The notes under the pieces were generated by a model, which worked only from the letters and a program-made list of their open reading frames with translations, was not told the DNA's origin and searched no databases. A stretch of DNA of 64,000 bases from Paracoccus homiensis (lineage in GTDB: Bacteria > Pseudomonadota > Alphaproteobacteria > Rhodobacterales > Rhodobacteraceae), in the NCBI RefSeq assembly GCF_900111675.1, contig NZ_FOHO01000002.1:186001-250000 (forward strand), read 5' to 3'. Positions 43,199-52,762 of this stretch are shown here, in pieces. Numbering within the stretch: position 1 is the stretch's first letter; each line of letters starts with the position of its first letter. Both the position numbers and the translations under genes were made by a program.

Positions 43199-43236
43199 AT
43201 TGGCCGCAGGCCAAGAGGGGGCGGACAGCCCCCTTT
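43168..43236 (+). repeat. dispersed structured repeat, copy B
   Basis: Left end ATCTTATGTGCCG (43168-43180), then AAATATCCTCGGGGG (43181-43195), hairpin 1 TTGGCC-GCA-GGCCAA (43200-43214), hairpin 2 GGGGGC-GGACA-GCCCCC (43217-43233) and TTT. It provides the end of the ABC ATPase gene and probably its terminator. Confidence 0.78.
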
Positions 43237-43243
43237 CCATGAC

Positions 43244-44914
43244 CTAGGGAATCTCGATCTTGCCGACCAGCGGGATGTCGTCCTGCGGACTGACGGCATG
43301 GCGCTCGATCATGCGATGCACCACCGGATCGCCGTCGCCCCGGTGCAGCGCGCGCAGCGCCACGGTGACCTCGGCATCCGATTTCGTGCGCCGCAGATTG
43401 TGGCGGACATATTCATCCCAGGTCGCGATGTGATAGCTTTCGGTCCAGTGCTCGGGATGTTCCAGATCGCGCAGCATCGCCCAGTTCCGCGCCCCGTCGC
43501 GGCGCCGGATATTGCGACGCAGCCGCATCAGTCGCAGAAACTCCTGCACGTCATCGGGGGCGATGTGATAATCCACCATCACCATGATAGGCCCCGACCG
43601 CCCCCGCAGATCCAGCGCCAGCTCGGGCTCGCGAAAGCGGTTCACAGGGTCCAGATCGACGGTGCCGAATTCCGGCGCCTTGAACCAGAACCCGACCACT
43701 GCGCCGAACGCCAGCACCGCGCCCGCCATGGTCAGCGCCGTGCCGATCCCCTGCGCCCCCGCGACGCCGCCCCAGATCCACGACCCGGCGGCCATGCCCC
43801 CGAAGGTCGCGGTCTGATACAGCGCCAGGGCACGCGCCACGACCCAGCGCGGCGTCGACAGTTGTACGGTGACATTGAACAGCGACAGCGCCAGGACCCA
43901 GCTGGCCCCCGCAGGCAGCATCGCCAGCCCATGCAGCCAGATCTGATCGGTCTGACCCAGCACGATGGCCGCACCGGCAAAGCCCGCAAAGGCCAGCCGC
44001 ACGATATGTTCGTTGTTGAACCGGGTTCGGATGCGCGGGTTCAGCAACGCCCCGATGATCGCACCGACACCATAGCAGCCCAGCAATCCGCCGAACAACA
44101 GCGACCCGCCCTCGGGGTGGCTTTTCGCCACCAGCGGCAACAGCGCCAGCACCGCAACGGCGGCAAAGCCGAACAGCGCCCCGCGCAGGATCACCTTCAT
44201 CAGGTTGGGCGACAGCGCGACATAGCGCAGCCCGGCCGACAGCGCGGGCAGAAAGGCCTCGGGCGGGGCGGTGCGCGGGGCGATCTGCGGCTTCCAGCGC
44301 AAAAGCGCACCCAGAAGCGGAAGATAGCTCAGCGCATTCACCGCAAAGGCCGCAGCCGCGCCAAAGCTGGCAACGATGATGCCCCCGGCGGCAGGTCCCA
44401 CGCTGCGCATCATGTTGAAGCCGACCGAATTCAGCGTCACCGCCGAGGCCAGATCCTTGCGTGGAACCAGATCCTGCATGCTGGCCTGCCAAGGCGGGTT
44501 GTAAAGCGCCTGCCCCGCCCCGATCAGAAAGGTGAAGCCCAGCAACAGCCACGGCGTCAACCCGCCCTGCCACGCCACGACCGCCAGGATCACCGAAATC
44601 CCGGCCATCAGGCATTGCGCGGCCAGCAACAGGGTCTTGCGGTCGAAAATATCGGCCAGCGCCCCCGAGGCCAGCGCCAGCAGCATGATCGGCAAGGTGT
44701 TCGAGGCCTGCACCAACGCGATCAGCGTCGCGCTGTCGGTCAGCTGCGTCATCAGCCATGCCGCCCCGACCGCCTGCACCAGGCCGCCGAAATTCGACAC
44801 GAGGGTCGCGGACCACAGCGTCCGAAAATCGCGATGCCGAAACGGCGCCAATGCCGAGGGGCGCGCCTCATCCTTGCTGGTCACGGGATCTGGCCTTGCT
44901 TGGTTCTGTGCCAC
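43244..44914 (-). CDS. MFS transporter with C-terminal soluble domain (EntS/MFS_3 type)
   Basis: 556 residues, starting at GTG 44912-44914. Residues about 20-415 form the transporter: FRTLWSATLVSNFGGLVQAVGAAWLMTQLT, LASGALADIFDRKTLLL (motif A), GAGQALYNPPWQASMQDLVPRKDLASAVTLNSVGFNMMRSVGPAAGG. This is the DHA3 group that includes the enterobactin exporter EntS. A roughly 130-residue C-terminal domain (MVMVDYHIAPDDVQEFLRLMRLRRNIRRRDGA, YHIATWDEYVRHNLRRT) resembles a small ferredoxin-like ABM fold and is characteristic of the long version of this family. The substrate is unknown. Convergent with the ABC operon. Confidence 0.9.
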   Translation of the reverse strand: MAQNQARPDPVTSKDEARPSALAPFRHRDFRTLWSATLVSNFGGLVQAVGAAWLMTQLTDSATLIALVQASNTLPIMLLALASGALADIFDRKTLLLAAQCLMAGISVILAVVAWQGGLTPWLLLGFTFLIGAGQALYNPPWQASMQDLVPRKDLASAVTLNSVGFNMMRSVGPAAGGIIVASFGAAAAFAVNALSYLPLLGALLRWKPQIAPRTAPPEAFLPALSAGLRYVALSPNLMKVILRGALFGFAAVAVLALLPLVAKSHPEGGSLLFGGLLGCYGVGAIIGALLNPRIRTRFNNEHIVRLAFAGFAGAAIVLGQTDQIWLHGLAMLPAGASWVLALSLFNVTVQLSTPRWVVARALALYQTATFGGMAAGSWIWGGVAGAQGIGTALTMAGAVLAFGAVVGFWFKAPEFGTVDLDPVNRFREPELALDLRGRSGPIMVMVDYHIAPDDVQEFLRLMRLRRNIRRRDGARNWAMLRDLEHPEHWTESYHIATWDEYVRHNLRRTKSDAEVTVALRALHRGDGDPVVHRMIERHAVSPQDDIPLVGKIEIP

Positions 44915-45311
44915 CTTGTCAGGCTTTGCGCAGGAACTGCAAGCTCACTGGCAGGATCATCGCGCCCCTGCCCGCTGGCCTGCATCCGCGCCGACCCGGC
45001 AGGCCATCAAGCGCGGCCCGGTCACCTTTGTTCAACTTTTCTCGCCCAGAAGCGATGTTTCCATGAAACCGAACCGCCGTCCGGCCCGTTCCCCCGCCAT
45101 GACGACTTTGTCGGACTGGCACCGTCACGCAACAGCGATTCCGCGAATCCAAAGGGTTTCGGGGCCACGGGGTTGACGCGAGGGGCGATGTCACAGCCTG
45201 ATGGAATGTCACGCGAATCCGCCGCAGGTCTGCCCCTGTGCCGTGATCTCGCCCTGAATACGCTGCCGCGATCGCGCCTCTGCCGGTGCGCTCGACGATA
45301 AAAAGGAACAG
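44915..45311. other. 397-bp intergenic region without a supported gene
   Basis: Lies between divergent starts of the MFS exporter and the L,D-transpeptidase. All reading frames here are shadows with unusual composition. It should hold both promoters; TTGACG near 45172 is a possible -35 for the rightward gene, without a clear -10. A short inverted repeat GTTTC-CAT-GAAAC lies near 45056-45068. Nothing else is supported. Confidence 0.5.
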
Positions 45312-46151
45312 ATGATGCGCCTCGCCCCCCTTCTGATGGCGGCTGCTCTTGGTTTGGCGGCCTGCGCGCCGACGCAGACGACCACGACCGCCACCGCCCC
45401 TGCCTCGGGTATTCCCGCGATCTACGAAGCCCGCACCGATATCGGCCCGAATGGCGAACCGGTTCAGATCCCTGCCGTCCGCGCCGCCTATCTGACCGAA
45501 CGCAACAGCCGTCAGCGCGTGGCCTATAATGGCCCCGAGAGCCCCGGCACCATCGTCGTCGATCCCTATGCGCGCGTTCTCTACGACGTTCTGGAAAACG
45601 GCGAGGCGATGCGCTTTGGCATCGCAGTCGGACGCGCGGGCAAGGGGTTCAACGGCAACGCCACCATCTCGGTCAAGAAAAGCTGGCCCAGCTGGACCCC
45701 GACGCAGAACATGATCCGGACCGAGCCCGAACTTTACGCCCAGTTTGCGGGCGGGCTTCCGGGCGGGCTGAACAACCCGCTGGGATCGCGCGCGCTGTAT
45801 CTGTATCGCAATGGCCGTGACACCTATTACCGGATTCACGGCACGATGGACCCGTCGTCCATCGGCAAGGCGACGTCGGCCGGCTGCATCCGCCTGTTCA
45901 ATCAGGACATCATGGATCTTTTCGACGAAACCGAGATCGGCAACCGCGTCAAGGTTCGCAGCCAGGCGGAAAGCCTGCGGATCGAAGGTCCGATGATCGA
46001 AACCCCCGAAGGCTATGTCATTCCGGCCGCCGATGCCGCACAGGCCCAGGTGGCCCCCGCGGGTGACGCGGCCGTCGCCGGTGTGCCGACCACGACCGTG
46101 GTGACCGCCGCCGGCGTCTCGCCTGTCGAAAGCGCCGTACCGCCGCGCTAG
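45312..46151 (+). CDS. L,D-transpeptidase (YkuD domain) lipoprotein
   Basis: A 279-residue periplasmic enzyme that makes 3-3 peptidoglycan cross-links or attaches proteins to peptidoglycan. It starts MMRLAPLLMAAALGLAAC; LAAC is a lipobox, so it is probably lipid-anchored. The YkuD catalytic region is IHGTMDPSSIGKATSAGCIRLFNQDIMDLFD, with His and Cys192 as catalytic residues (HxxT and SxGCIR). PGTIVVDPYARVLY opens the domain. A low-complexity Ala/Val/Pro tail follows. AAGGAAC precedes two tandem ATGs (45312, 45315). Terminated at 46179. Confidence 0.95.
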   Translation: MMRLAPLLMAAALGLAACAPTQTTTTATAPASGIPAIYEARTDIGPNGEPVQIPAVRAAYLTERNSRQRVAYNGPESPGTIVVDPYARVLYDVLENGEAMRFGIAVGRAGKGFNGNATISVKKSWPSWTPTQNMIRTEPELYAQFAGGLPGGLNNPLGSRALYLYRNGRDTYYRIHGTMDPSSIGKATSAGCIRLFNQDIMDLFDETEIGNRVKVRSQAESLRIEGPMIETPEGYVIPAADAAQAQVAPAGDAAVAGVPTTTVVTAAGVSPVESAVPPR

Positions 46152-46178
46152 GCATCGTCCGAGATCCTTGAAAACCCT

Positions 46179-46205
46179 GGCCCCGATCCCGTTTCGGGGC
46201 CTTTT
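46179..46205 (+). terminator. terminator after the L,D-transpeptidase gene
   Basis: GGCCCCGA (46179-46186) pairs with TCGGGGCC (46194-46201), with a 7-base loop, then TTTT. It lies 28 bp after the stop codon. Confidence 0.88.
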
Positions 46206-46273
46206 CAATTGCGGGAACCGGTCGTTTCGCGCAATTTGGGCCAAACCAGCCAGACAGCGCCAAGAGGGCCGTG

Positions 46274-46978
46274 ATGCCGAATTATCTGAAACTGGAACAA
46301 GAGCTTCTTTCGACTGCCCATCGCGATCTGGCGGAAAAATCGCGCCAACCCGCAATCGGCGCCCTGACCGACGCGGCGCTGCTGAAGCTGATCGCGGATC
46401 TGGACAAGGCCCGCGCGGGCGCAGGCGCGTCGGGAACCGATGGACAGGTGACCGCCGCGGATCTGTTCGCCAACGCCCTGCGCCGCGCCGCCACCGAACG
46501 CCGCCGCCGCGGCCTGTCCCCGGCGGCCAGCGCGAACACCCCGACCGGACCCGCGCCAAAGGCCGCGGCAAAACCCGCCGCCCCGCGCCGCAGCCGCAAG
46601 CCCGCCACGCGGCAGGCCACGGCGCGCAAGACCACGGAAACGCGCAAGACCGACCTTCGCACCGGCTCGCGCCGCGTGGTCAAACCTGCGGAACCCGCCA
46701 CAGTCACCCCGACGCAAAGTCCCGCGCCGCAAAAACCTGCACAAGAAGCCGCGCCGAAACCCACGATCGACAAGGCCGCCCGCAAAGCCGCGAAAGAGGC
46801 TGAAAAGGCCGCGCGCAAGGCCGAAAAGCAGGCAGTGAAGGCTGCGGAAAAGGCCCGGAAGAAAGCCGCCAAAGAGGCCGAGAAAGCCGCCCGCAAGATG
46901 GAAAAGGCGCTGGCCAAGGCGGCGGCCAAGAAGGACAAGACGAAGAAGGCGAAAAAGGCTAAGAAGAAGGCCAAGTAA
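46274..46978 (+). CDS. Lys/Ala-rich histone-H1-like protein
   Basis: A 234-residue protein starting at ATG 46274 (AGAGGG upstream; a GTG directly before is possible). The first about 85 residues look folded and helical (MPNYLKLEQELLSTAHRDLA, ALTDAALLKLIADLDKARA). The middle is Pro/Arg/Thr-rich. The last about 75 residues are almost only Lys, Ala and Glu (KAARKAAKEAEKAARKAEKQ pattern), ending KKAKKAKKKAK, as in eukaryotic H1 tails and bacterial HctB/AlgP-like proteins. DNA or RNA binding through the basic tail is the likely role. It sits alone between two cell-wall enzyme genes. Confidence 0.8.
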   Translation: MPNYLKLEQELLSTAHRDLAEKSRQPAIGALTDAALLKLIADLDKARAGAGASGTDGQVTAADLFANALRRAATERRRRGLSPAASANTPTGPAPKAAAKPAAPRRSRKPATRQATARKTTETRKTDLRTGSRRVVKPAEPATVTPTQSPAPQKPAQEAAPKPTIDKAARKAAKEAEKAARKAEKQAVKAAEKARKKAAKEAEKAARKMEKALAKAAAKKDKTKKAKKAKKKAK

Positions 46979-47003
46979 CCCCTGACGACCTTCTTCGGCT
47001 GCG

Positions 47004-47921
47004 ATGCGTGTCCTTCTGGTAATAGCTCTGGGTCTGGCGATGGCGTCTCAGGCGGTCGCCCTGCCGGGCGTCGATGCCGTTCATGGCCGCCCGCCTGCGC
47101 CGCAGGCCAAGGACATCCGCTGTTCTGACGATGGCCGCGACTGCGTGCGGCTGGATCATTATGTGGCCGATGTCTGCAAGCTGATCGAACGCAATGCTTC
47201 GGAACATGGGTTGCAGCCCAGCTTTCTGGCACGGCTTCTGTGGAAGGAAAGCCGTTTCGAACCGGGCGCCGTCAGCCCCGCCGGAGCGCAGGGGATTGCC
47301 CAGTTCATGCCCGGCACCGCCGACCTGTATGATCTGGACGACCCGTTCAACCCGGCGCTCGCGATCCGCAAATCGGCCTGGTATCTGGGCTATCTGACCC
47401 GGCGCTTTGGCAATATCGGGCTTGCCGCCATCGCCTATAATGGCGGCGAAAATCGCGCCACGCGCTTTGTCGCGCTGCAGGGCGGACTGCCCTACGAGAC
47501 ACAGGATTATGTCGAGGCCATCACCGGTGTCGGCGCGCTGTATTGGCGCGACAATCCTCCCGCCGAGGGTGATCTGAAGCTGGCCCTTGATCCGGATCGC
47601 GATTTTCGCAGCGCCTGCGTCGATTTGGCGGGCAACCGCACGCTGCGCGAATTCGTGACCGAACCGCGCGTGTTCCCATGGGGCGTGATCGTGGCCAGCC
47701 ATCCCAATCGGTCGGGGGCGGTGCAGCAGGTGGCACGGCTGAACCGCGCCCTGCGCCCGGTGCTGGGCGACAAGAAAATCGGCTATGTGCGCAAGCGCAT
47801 CACCGGGATGCCGCGCCCGGTCTATACTGCGCAGATCGGCTATGACAGCCGGGGCGAGGCGTATAATTTCTGCCTTCGTTTCAAACGGATCGGCGGTCGC
47901 TGCATCGTCCTGAAGAACTGA
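47004..47921 (+). CDS. lytic transglycosylase (SLT domain)
   Basis: A 305-residue exported muramidase with signal MRVLLVIALGLAMASQAVA. The SLT domain reads LARLLWKESRFEPGAVSPAGAQGIAQFMPGTADLYDL, with the catalytic Glu in the ES pair, then IAYNGGENRATRF and TQDYVEAITG, the GEN/AYNxG family motifs. The C-terminal about 120 residues are an accessory region with two cysteines (FRSAC, FCLRF, CIVLKN). It cleaves glycan strands by forming 1,6-anhydro ends. It begins 25 bp after the histone-like gene and converges on priA. Confidence 0.93.
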   Translation: MRVLLVIALGLAMASQAVALPGVDAVHGRPPAPQAKDIRCSDDGRDCVRLDHYVADVCKLIERNASEHGLQPSFLARLLWKESRFEPGAVSPAGAQGIAQFMPGTADLYDLDDPFNPALAIRKSAWYLGYLTRRFGNIGLAAIAYNGGENRATRFVALQGGLPYETQDYVEAITGVGALYWRDNPPAEGDLKLALDPDRDFRSACVDLAGNRTLREFVTEPRVFPWGVIVASHPNRSGAVQQVARLNRALRPVLGDKKIGYVRKRITGMPRPVYTAQIGYDSRGEAYNFCLRFKRIGGRCIVLKN

Positions 47922-47934
47922 CCCCGACCAAACC

Positions 47935-47978
47935 GCGGGACAGCCCGCAGGGGGTCCGGGGGGTGTGAACACCCCCGG
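47935..47978. terminator. double hairpin between converging SLT and priA genes
   Basis: GCGGG-ACAG-CCCGC (47935-47948) is followed by GGGGGGTGT paired with ACACCCCC (47958-47976). The second part resembles the GGGGGTCCGGGGG end of dispersed repeat copy D but lacks the AAATATCC left end. It probably ends transcription from both sides. Confidence 0.5.
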
Positions 47979-48005
47979 CGGTCGCGGGACGCAAAGCCCG
48001 GCCGA

Positions 48006-50207
48006 TTACAGAAAGCTTTGCGGATCTATATCGACCGACAGCCGCAGATTGGCGGGCAGTTTGACTGGCGCCAGCCAATCGGCGATCGCCGCCTGCACCG
48101 GGGCCTGTCGTGGCGCGTGGATCAGCATCCGCATCCGGTGCCGCCCGCGCACCCGCGCGATGGGCGCGGGCGCGGGCCCCCACAGGGTCGCGCCCGCATC
48201 GCGCAACGGCTCGGCGTGATCGGCCAGATAGCGGGCGAAATCACTGACCACCGGCAGATCGGGATGCGACAGGATGATCCCCGCCAACCGGCCGAAGGGC
48301 GGCATCCCCATCGCCTGCCGACCGGCGGCTTCGGCATCCCAGAAGGATTCGTCCTCTCCCGACAGGATTGCGCGGATCACCGCATGGTCGGGCTGATGGG
48401 TCTGCAACATCGCCACGCCCGGCGCCGCGCCCGATTGCCGACCGGCACGGCCCGCAACCTGCCGCATCAACTGAAAGGACCGCTCGGCGGCGCGCAGATC
48501 GGCCCCTTGCAGACCCAGATCGGCGTCGATGACCCCGACCAGCGTCAGGCGCGGAAAATTATGCCCCTTGGCCACGATCTGCGTGCCGATGATGATGTCG
48601 GTATCGCCATTCGCGATCTCGGCGATGGTCTCTTTCAACGCGCGGGCCGAATGGAACAGATCCGAGGACAGGACCGTGGCCTTGGCATCGGGAAACCGGG
48701 CGGCGACTTCTTCGGCGATACGCTCGACCCCCGGACCGACCGGCGCCAGCTTGCCTTCCACGCCGCAGGACGGACAGGCCGTCGGGATGGGGCGCGTCTC
48801 GCCGCATTGATGACAGACCAGCCGGTTCTGGAACCGGTGCTCGACCATCCGCGCGTCGCATTGGTGGCAACCGATCTGTTCGCCGCAGGCGCGACAGACC
48901 GTGACCGGCGCAAAGCCGCGCCGGTTCAGGAACAACAGCGACTGTTCGCCCTTGGCCAGCCGCGCCTCGACCGCCTGCGCCAGACTGGGCGAGATCCAGC
49001 GCCCGCCCGGCAGATCCTCGGATCGCAGGTCGATCGCAACCATGTCCGGCAACTCTGCCTCGCCATAGCGCGACCGCAGATCCAGCCGACGGTATTTGCC
49101 GCTGGCGGCATTGGCCCAGCTTTCCAGACTGGGCGTGGCCGATGCCAGGATGACCTGCGCCGAACTGATCGAGGCCCGCAGCACAGCCATGTCGCGCGCG
49201 CTGTAGAACACGACATCCTCCTGCTTGTAGCTGCTGTCATGTTCCTCATCGACGACGATCAGGCCAAGATCGCGGAACGGCAGGAACAGCGCCGATCTTG
49301 CGCCGACGACCATGCCGACCTCGCCCCGCCCGGCCATGTGCCAAAGCCTGCGCCGCTCGGTTCTGGTGATGCCGCTGTGCCATTCGCCGGGCCGTGCGCC
49401 GAACCGTGCCTCGACCCGGTCCAGAAACTCGGCCGACAGCGCGATTTCCGGCAACAGCACCAATGCCTGCCGCCCCTGCGCCAGACATTCGGCGACCGCT
49501 TCCAGATAAACCTCAGTCTTGCCCGACCCGGTCACCCCGCGCAGCAGGGTCGTGCCATAGCCGCCGCCCGCGATCGCGCCGCGCAGGCTGTCCGCGGCCG
49601 CCTGCTGATCGGCGGCCAGCGGCTTGCCCGGTCGTGCCGGATCCAGCACAGGATAGGGGGCGTCACGCGGCGCCTGAATTTCGGCCAATGCGCCCTGCGC
49701 CACCAAGCCCTTGACCACCGAACCGCCTACCCCGGCCAGCTGCGCCAGTTCGGACGGGGCAAAGCTGGCCCCGCCGTGATCCGCCATCACCTGCAGAACG
49801 CGCTGGCGCGCCTCGGTCATGCGCTGCGGCGGGGCATCGCCCGGCACGATCACCCGTCGCGCGGCGGGCGGCTGATCCAGATCCGGCGCCCGCGTCGCCA
49901 TGCGCAGCATCAAGGGCGGCGGCGTCAGCGTGTAATCGGCGGCGCGGGTCAGAAAATCCAGGAAACCCGGCTGGAACGGCTCGGCGTCCAGCACCTTGGC
50001 GACCGGACGCAGCTTGGCCAGGTCGAAATCGCCCTTCCCCTCGCCCCAGACAAGGCCCAGTACCCGGCGCGGCCCCAGCGGCACCATCACCAGCGCCCCC
50101 TGACGCACACCGTCTTCGGGGGACAGGTAATCCAGAATGCCCACGGGTTCGCAGGTCAGGACCGCGATTCGCGCGCGGGCGGGGAAATAGGCGGGCAGAT
50201 CACGCAT
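48006..50207 (-). CDS. priA: primosomal replication restart helicase
   Basis: 733 residues from ATG 50205-50207. Loads the replisome at stalled forks. The N-terminal 3'-DNA-binding region is followed by helicase motifs: Walker A LLRGVTGSGKTEVYLEAV, LVLLPEIALS, Walker B LIVVDEEHDSSYKQ, ILASATPSLES. Between helicase lobes the zinc cysteines appear as CRACGEQIGCHQC and CHQCGETRPIPTACPSC. Then VGPGVERIAEEV, DADLGLQGADLRAAERSFQLMRQVAGRAGR and a C-terminal domain. A longer upstream frame exists but lacks conservation. Divergent from transaldolase. Confidence 0.96.
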   Translation of the reverse strand: MRDLPAYFPARARIAVLTCEPVGILDYLSPEDGVRQGALVMVPLGPRRVLGLVWGEGKGDFDLAKLRPVAKVLDAEPFQPGFLDFLTRAADYTLTPPPLMLRMATRAPDLDQPPAARRVIVPGDAPPQRMTEARQRVLQVMADHGGASFAPSELAQLAGVGGSVVKGLVAQGALAEIQAPRDAPYPVLDPARPGKPLAADQQAAADSLRGAIAGGGYGTTLLRGVTGSGKTEVYLEAVAECLAQGRQALVLLPEIALSAEFLDRVEARFGARPGEWHSGITRTERRRLWHMAGRGEVGMVVGARSALFLPFRDLGLIVVDEEHDSSYKQEDVVFYSARDMAVLRASISSAQVILASATPSLESWANAASGKYRRLDLRSRYGEAELPDMVAIDLRSEDLPGGRWISPSLAQAVEARLAKGEQSLLFLNRRGFAPVTVCRACGEQIGCHQCDARMVEHRFQNRLVCHQCGETRPIPTACPSCGVEGKLAPVGPGVERIAEEVAARFPDAKATVLSSDLFHSARALKETIAEIANGDTDIIIGTQIVAKGHNFPRLTLVGVIDADLGLQGADLRAAERSFQLMRQVAGRAGRQSGAAPGVAMLQTHQPDHAVIRAILSGEDESFWDAEAAGRQAMGMPPFGRLAGIILSHPDLPVVSDFARYLADHAEPLRDAGATLWGPAPAPIARVRGRHRMRMLIHAPRQAPVQAAIADWLAPVKLPANLRLSVDIDPQSFL

Positions 50208-50321
50208 CGGGGACAGATAAAGACGCGGCACCGGGCGGTTGCAAGCCCCGGGGTTGTTCCTCTTTCCGATGGCGGCCATGTCGGGTAGAACCCGGACGAA
50301 CCGCACAAGAGGAGCCGGGCC

Positions 50322-50975
50322 ATGAAATTCTTCGTCGATACCGCAGATGTGGACGCCATCAAGGAACTGAACGATCTGGGCATGGTGGACGGCGTGACCA
50401 CCAACCCCTCGCTGATCCTGAAAGCCGGCCGCGACATCGCAGAGGTCACCAAGGAAATCTGCGATCTGGTCGACGGTCCGGTCAGCGCCGAAGTCGTCGC
50501 CGAAAAGGCCGAGGACATGATCCGCGAAGGCAAGCATCTTGCCAAGATCGCCGACAACATCACCATCAAGGTGCCGCTGACCTGGGACGGCCTGAAGGCC
50601 TGCCGCACACTGTCGAACGAAGGCCACATGGTCAATGTCACGCTGTGCTTCAGCGCGGCACAGGCATTGCTGGCCGCCAAGGCGGGCGCGACCTTCATCA
50701 GCCCGTTCATCGGCCGTCTGGACGACATCCACCTGGACGGGATGGATCTGATCGCCGATATCCGCGAGATCTATGACAATTACGGCTTCCAGACCGAAAT
50801 CCTCGCCGCGTCGATCCGCAGCGTGAACCATGTCGTCGAAGCCGCCAAGATCGGTGCCGATGTCATCACCGCCCCGCCTTCGGTCATCAAGTCGATGGCG
50901 AACCATGTCTTGACCGACAAGGGTCTGGCACAGTTCAATGCCGATTGGGCAAAGACCGGTCAGAAGATCGGCTGA
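50322..50975 (+). CDS. tal: transaldolase (small TalC/FSA-like type)
   Basis: A 217-residue enzyme of the short transaldolase class: [50 protein letters not shown] with the Schiff-base Lys in [36 protein letters not shown], and [25 protein letters not shown]. Either transaldolase of the non-oxidative pentose phosphate pathway or fructose-6-phosphate aldolase activity fits this class; transaldolase is the more common. GAGGAG lies 8 bases before the ATG. A small GCCGCC/GGCGGC hairpin separates it from the next gene. Confidence 0.93.
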   Translation: MKFFVDTADVDAIKELNDLGMVDGVTTNPSLILKAGRDIAEVTKEICDLVDGPVSAEVVAEKAEDMIREGKHLAKIADNITIKVPLTWDGLKACRTLSNEGHMVNVTLCFSAAQALLAAKAGATFISPFIGRLDDIHLDGMDLIADIREIYDNYGFQTEILAASIRSVNHVVEAAKIGADVITAPPSVIKSMANHVLTDKGLAQFNADWAKTGQKIG

Positions 50976-51008
50976 GGACAGCCGCCACAGGCGGCGGAAA
51001 GGGGCAGG

Positions 51009-51710
51009 ATGACGGCAACACCCGAGGCGGATCAGGGGCTGGACCCGGAAACCCGCGACAAGCTTCTGGCCGACCCGGCCGTCATCCTGGAAGACCGCGA
51101 TCTGATGCGCGCCCTTGTCGCCGCCCGCGAAGCCGAGATCGGTGACAATGTCATCGATATTCGCGGCCGCGCGATGGAGGCGCTGGAAGGTCGGCTGGAC
51201 CGGCTGGAAGCCCAGCATGAAAACGTGATCGCCGCCGCCTATGACAATCAGTCGGGCACGGCGGTCGTGCATCGCGCGGTGATCGGCCTTCTGGAATCCG
51301 CCGATCTGGCGGAACTGACCGACAGCCTTCAGGCCGACATCGCCCCCCTGCTGCGGATCGAGACCCTACGCCTTGTGGTCGAGGCCGACCCGCGCCTGAC
51401 GGCCCTGCCCGAAGATGTCGTCATCGCCCCCGAAGGCGCGGTGGGCCGCATTCTGACCGCGGGCCGCCGGATGCCGCGCGGCGATGACATCATCCTGCGC
51501 CCCGCATCCCCCATCACCCGCCCCATCCATGGCCGCACCGTCGCATCCGAGGCGCTGCTGCCGCTGGATCTTGGGGAAGGCTGGCCCCGCGCGTTGTTGC
51601 TGATGGGCAGCGCCGAGGAACAGCGATTCATGCCCGCACATGGCACCGACCTGCTGCGCTTTTTCGGTCAGGTCTTCCGGCTGGTGCTGTTGTCGCGCCT
51701 GCGCGGATGA
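51009..51710 (+). CDS. DUF484 (GAF-like) protein
   Basis: A 233-residue cytoplasmic protein. A short coiled region ([33 protein letters not shown]) precedes a GAF-like fold that ends with [37 protein letters not shown], typical of DUF484. The function is unknown. The family lies next to xerC in many proteobacteria, and here it overlaps xerC by 4 bp (ATGA), which suggests a link to chromosome dimer resolution or cell division. Confidence 0.92.
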   Translation: MTATPEADQGLDPETRDKLLADPAVILEDRDLMRALVAAREAEIGDNVIDIRGRAMEALEGRLDRLEAQHENVIAAAYDNQSGTAVVHRAVIGLLESADLAELTDSLQADIAPLLRIETLRLVVEADPRLTALPEDVVIAPEGAVGRILTAGRRMPRGDDIILRPASPITRPIHGRTVASEALLPLDLGEGWPRALLLMGSAEEQRFMPAHGTDLLRFFGQVFRLVLLSRLRG

Positions 51711-52648
51711 CGGTGCCGACGCCTTTGGCCCTTGCGCCCGCCATGGCGGACGCGCTGGCCCGCTGGCTTGAGGTCGAGGCCGCGACCCGCGACAGGTCCC
51801 GCCACACGATCACCGCCTATCGCGCCGATCTGCTGACCTTTCTGGCCTTTCTGGGCGGTCATCTTGGCGAGGCCGTCACGCCCAAATCGCTGGCCCGGAT
51901 CCGGCAGACCGACATGCGCGCCTTTGCCGCTGCGGAACGGGCGCGCGGGTTGGGGCCGCGATCGCTTGCACGGCGGCAATCGGCGGTGCGCAGCTTTCTG
52001 CGCTGGATCTCGGACCGCGAGGGTTATGACCTGTCTGCCGCGCTGGCCACGCGCAGCCCGAAATACATGCGGTCCCTGCCCCGCCCACTGTCGCCGGAAC
52101 AGGCGCAGGATGCGCTGGACATGGTTGCCACCGGCCATGACACACCCTGGGTCGCGGCGCGCGACGTGGCGGTGATGACGCTGCTGTGGGGCTGCGGATT
52201 GCGCATCAGCGAGGCGGTCGGCCTGAATGGCAGCGACTGGCCGTTTCGCGACAGCCTGACGATCACCGGCAAGGGCAAACGTCAGCGCCAGGTCCCGATC
52301 CTGCCCGTGGCCCGCGATGCGGTCGCGGCCTATCTGCATGACTGTCCGTGGCAGACCGAACCCGATCTGGCGCTGTTCCGGGGCGTGCGGGGGGGGCGTC
52401 TGGATGGCGGCCAGATCGCCGCATCGCTGCGCAAGGCACGCGCGGCGCTTGGCCTGCCGCCCACTGCCACCCCGCACGCACTGCGCCATTCCTTCGCCAC
52501 GCATCTTCTGGCCGCAGGCGGCGATCTGCGGACGATTCAGGAATTGCTGGGCCATGCCAGCCTGTCGACCACGCAGGTCTATACCGGGGTCGACGACGCG
52601 CATCTGATGGCGGTCTATCGCGCCGCGCATCCACGCAACCGGGGCTGA
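51707..52648 (+). CDS. xerC: tyrosine recombinase XerC
   Basis: A 313-residue site-specific recombinase that resolves chromosome dimers at dif together with XerD. The N-terminal SAM-like core-binding domain includes [18 protein letters not shown]. The catalytic residues are Arg166 ([10 protein letters not shown]), Lys189 (GKGKRQR), His257 and Arg260 ([12 protein letters not shown]), His283 ([10 protein letters not shown]) and Tyr292 (TQVYTGV). Length and the DUF484 partner mark it as chromosomal XerC rather than a phage or integron integrase. Confidence 0.95.
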   Translation: MTVPTPLALAPAMADALARWLEVEAATRDRSRHTITAYRADLLTFLAFLGGHLGEAVTPKSLARIRQTDMRAFAAAERARGLGPRSLARRQSAVRSFLRWISDREGYDLSAALATRSPKYMRSLPRPLSPEQAQDALDMVATGHDTPWVAARDVAVMTLLWGCGLRISEAVGLNGSDWPFRDSLTITGKGKRQRQVPILPVARDAVAAYLHDCPWQTEPDLALFRGVRGGRLDGGQIAASLRKARAALGLPPTATPHALRHSFATHLLAAGGDLRTIQELLGHASLSTTQVYTGVDDAHLMAVYRAAHPRNRG

Positions 52649-52762
52649 TTGCCGCAACATGGCTTGATTGCCGCCCCGACTTCGCGCTTTCTTCACCGGG
52701 CGGCCCGCGAACCGGCGGGCGGTCAGCGGCGTTACCCCAGACCCGAGCAGAAGGACAAAGCG

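Noticed and set aside
50981-50995. GCCGCC-ACA-GGCGGC hairpin between transaldolase and DUF484 genes
   Set aside because: Short, no T-run, and directly before the next ribosome site; may only affect translation, so not listed as a terminator.
51707-52648. Tyrosine recombinase as a sign of a mobile element
   Set aside because: Length, active-site set and the DUF484 neighbour identify housekeeping XerC; there is no att-like repeat or cargo.
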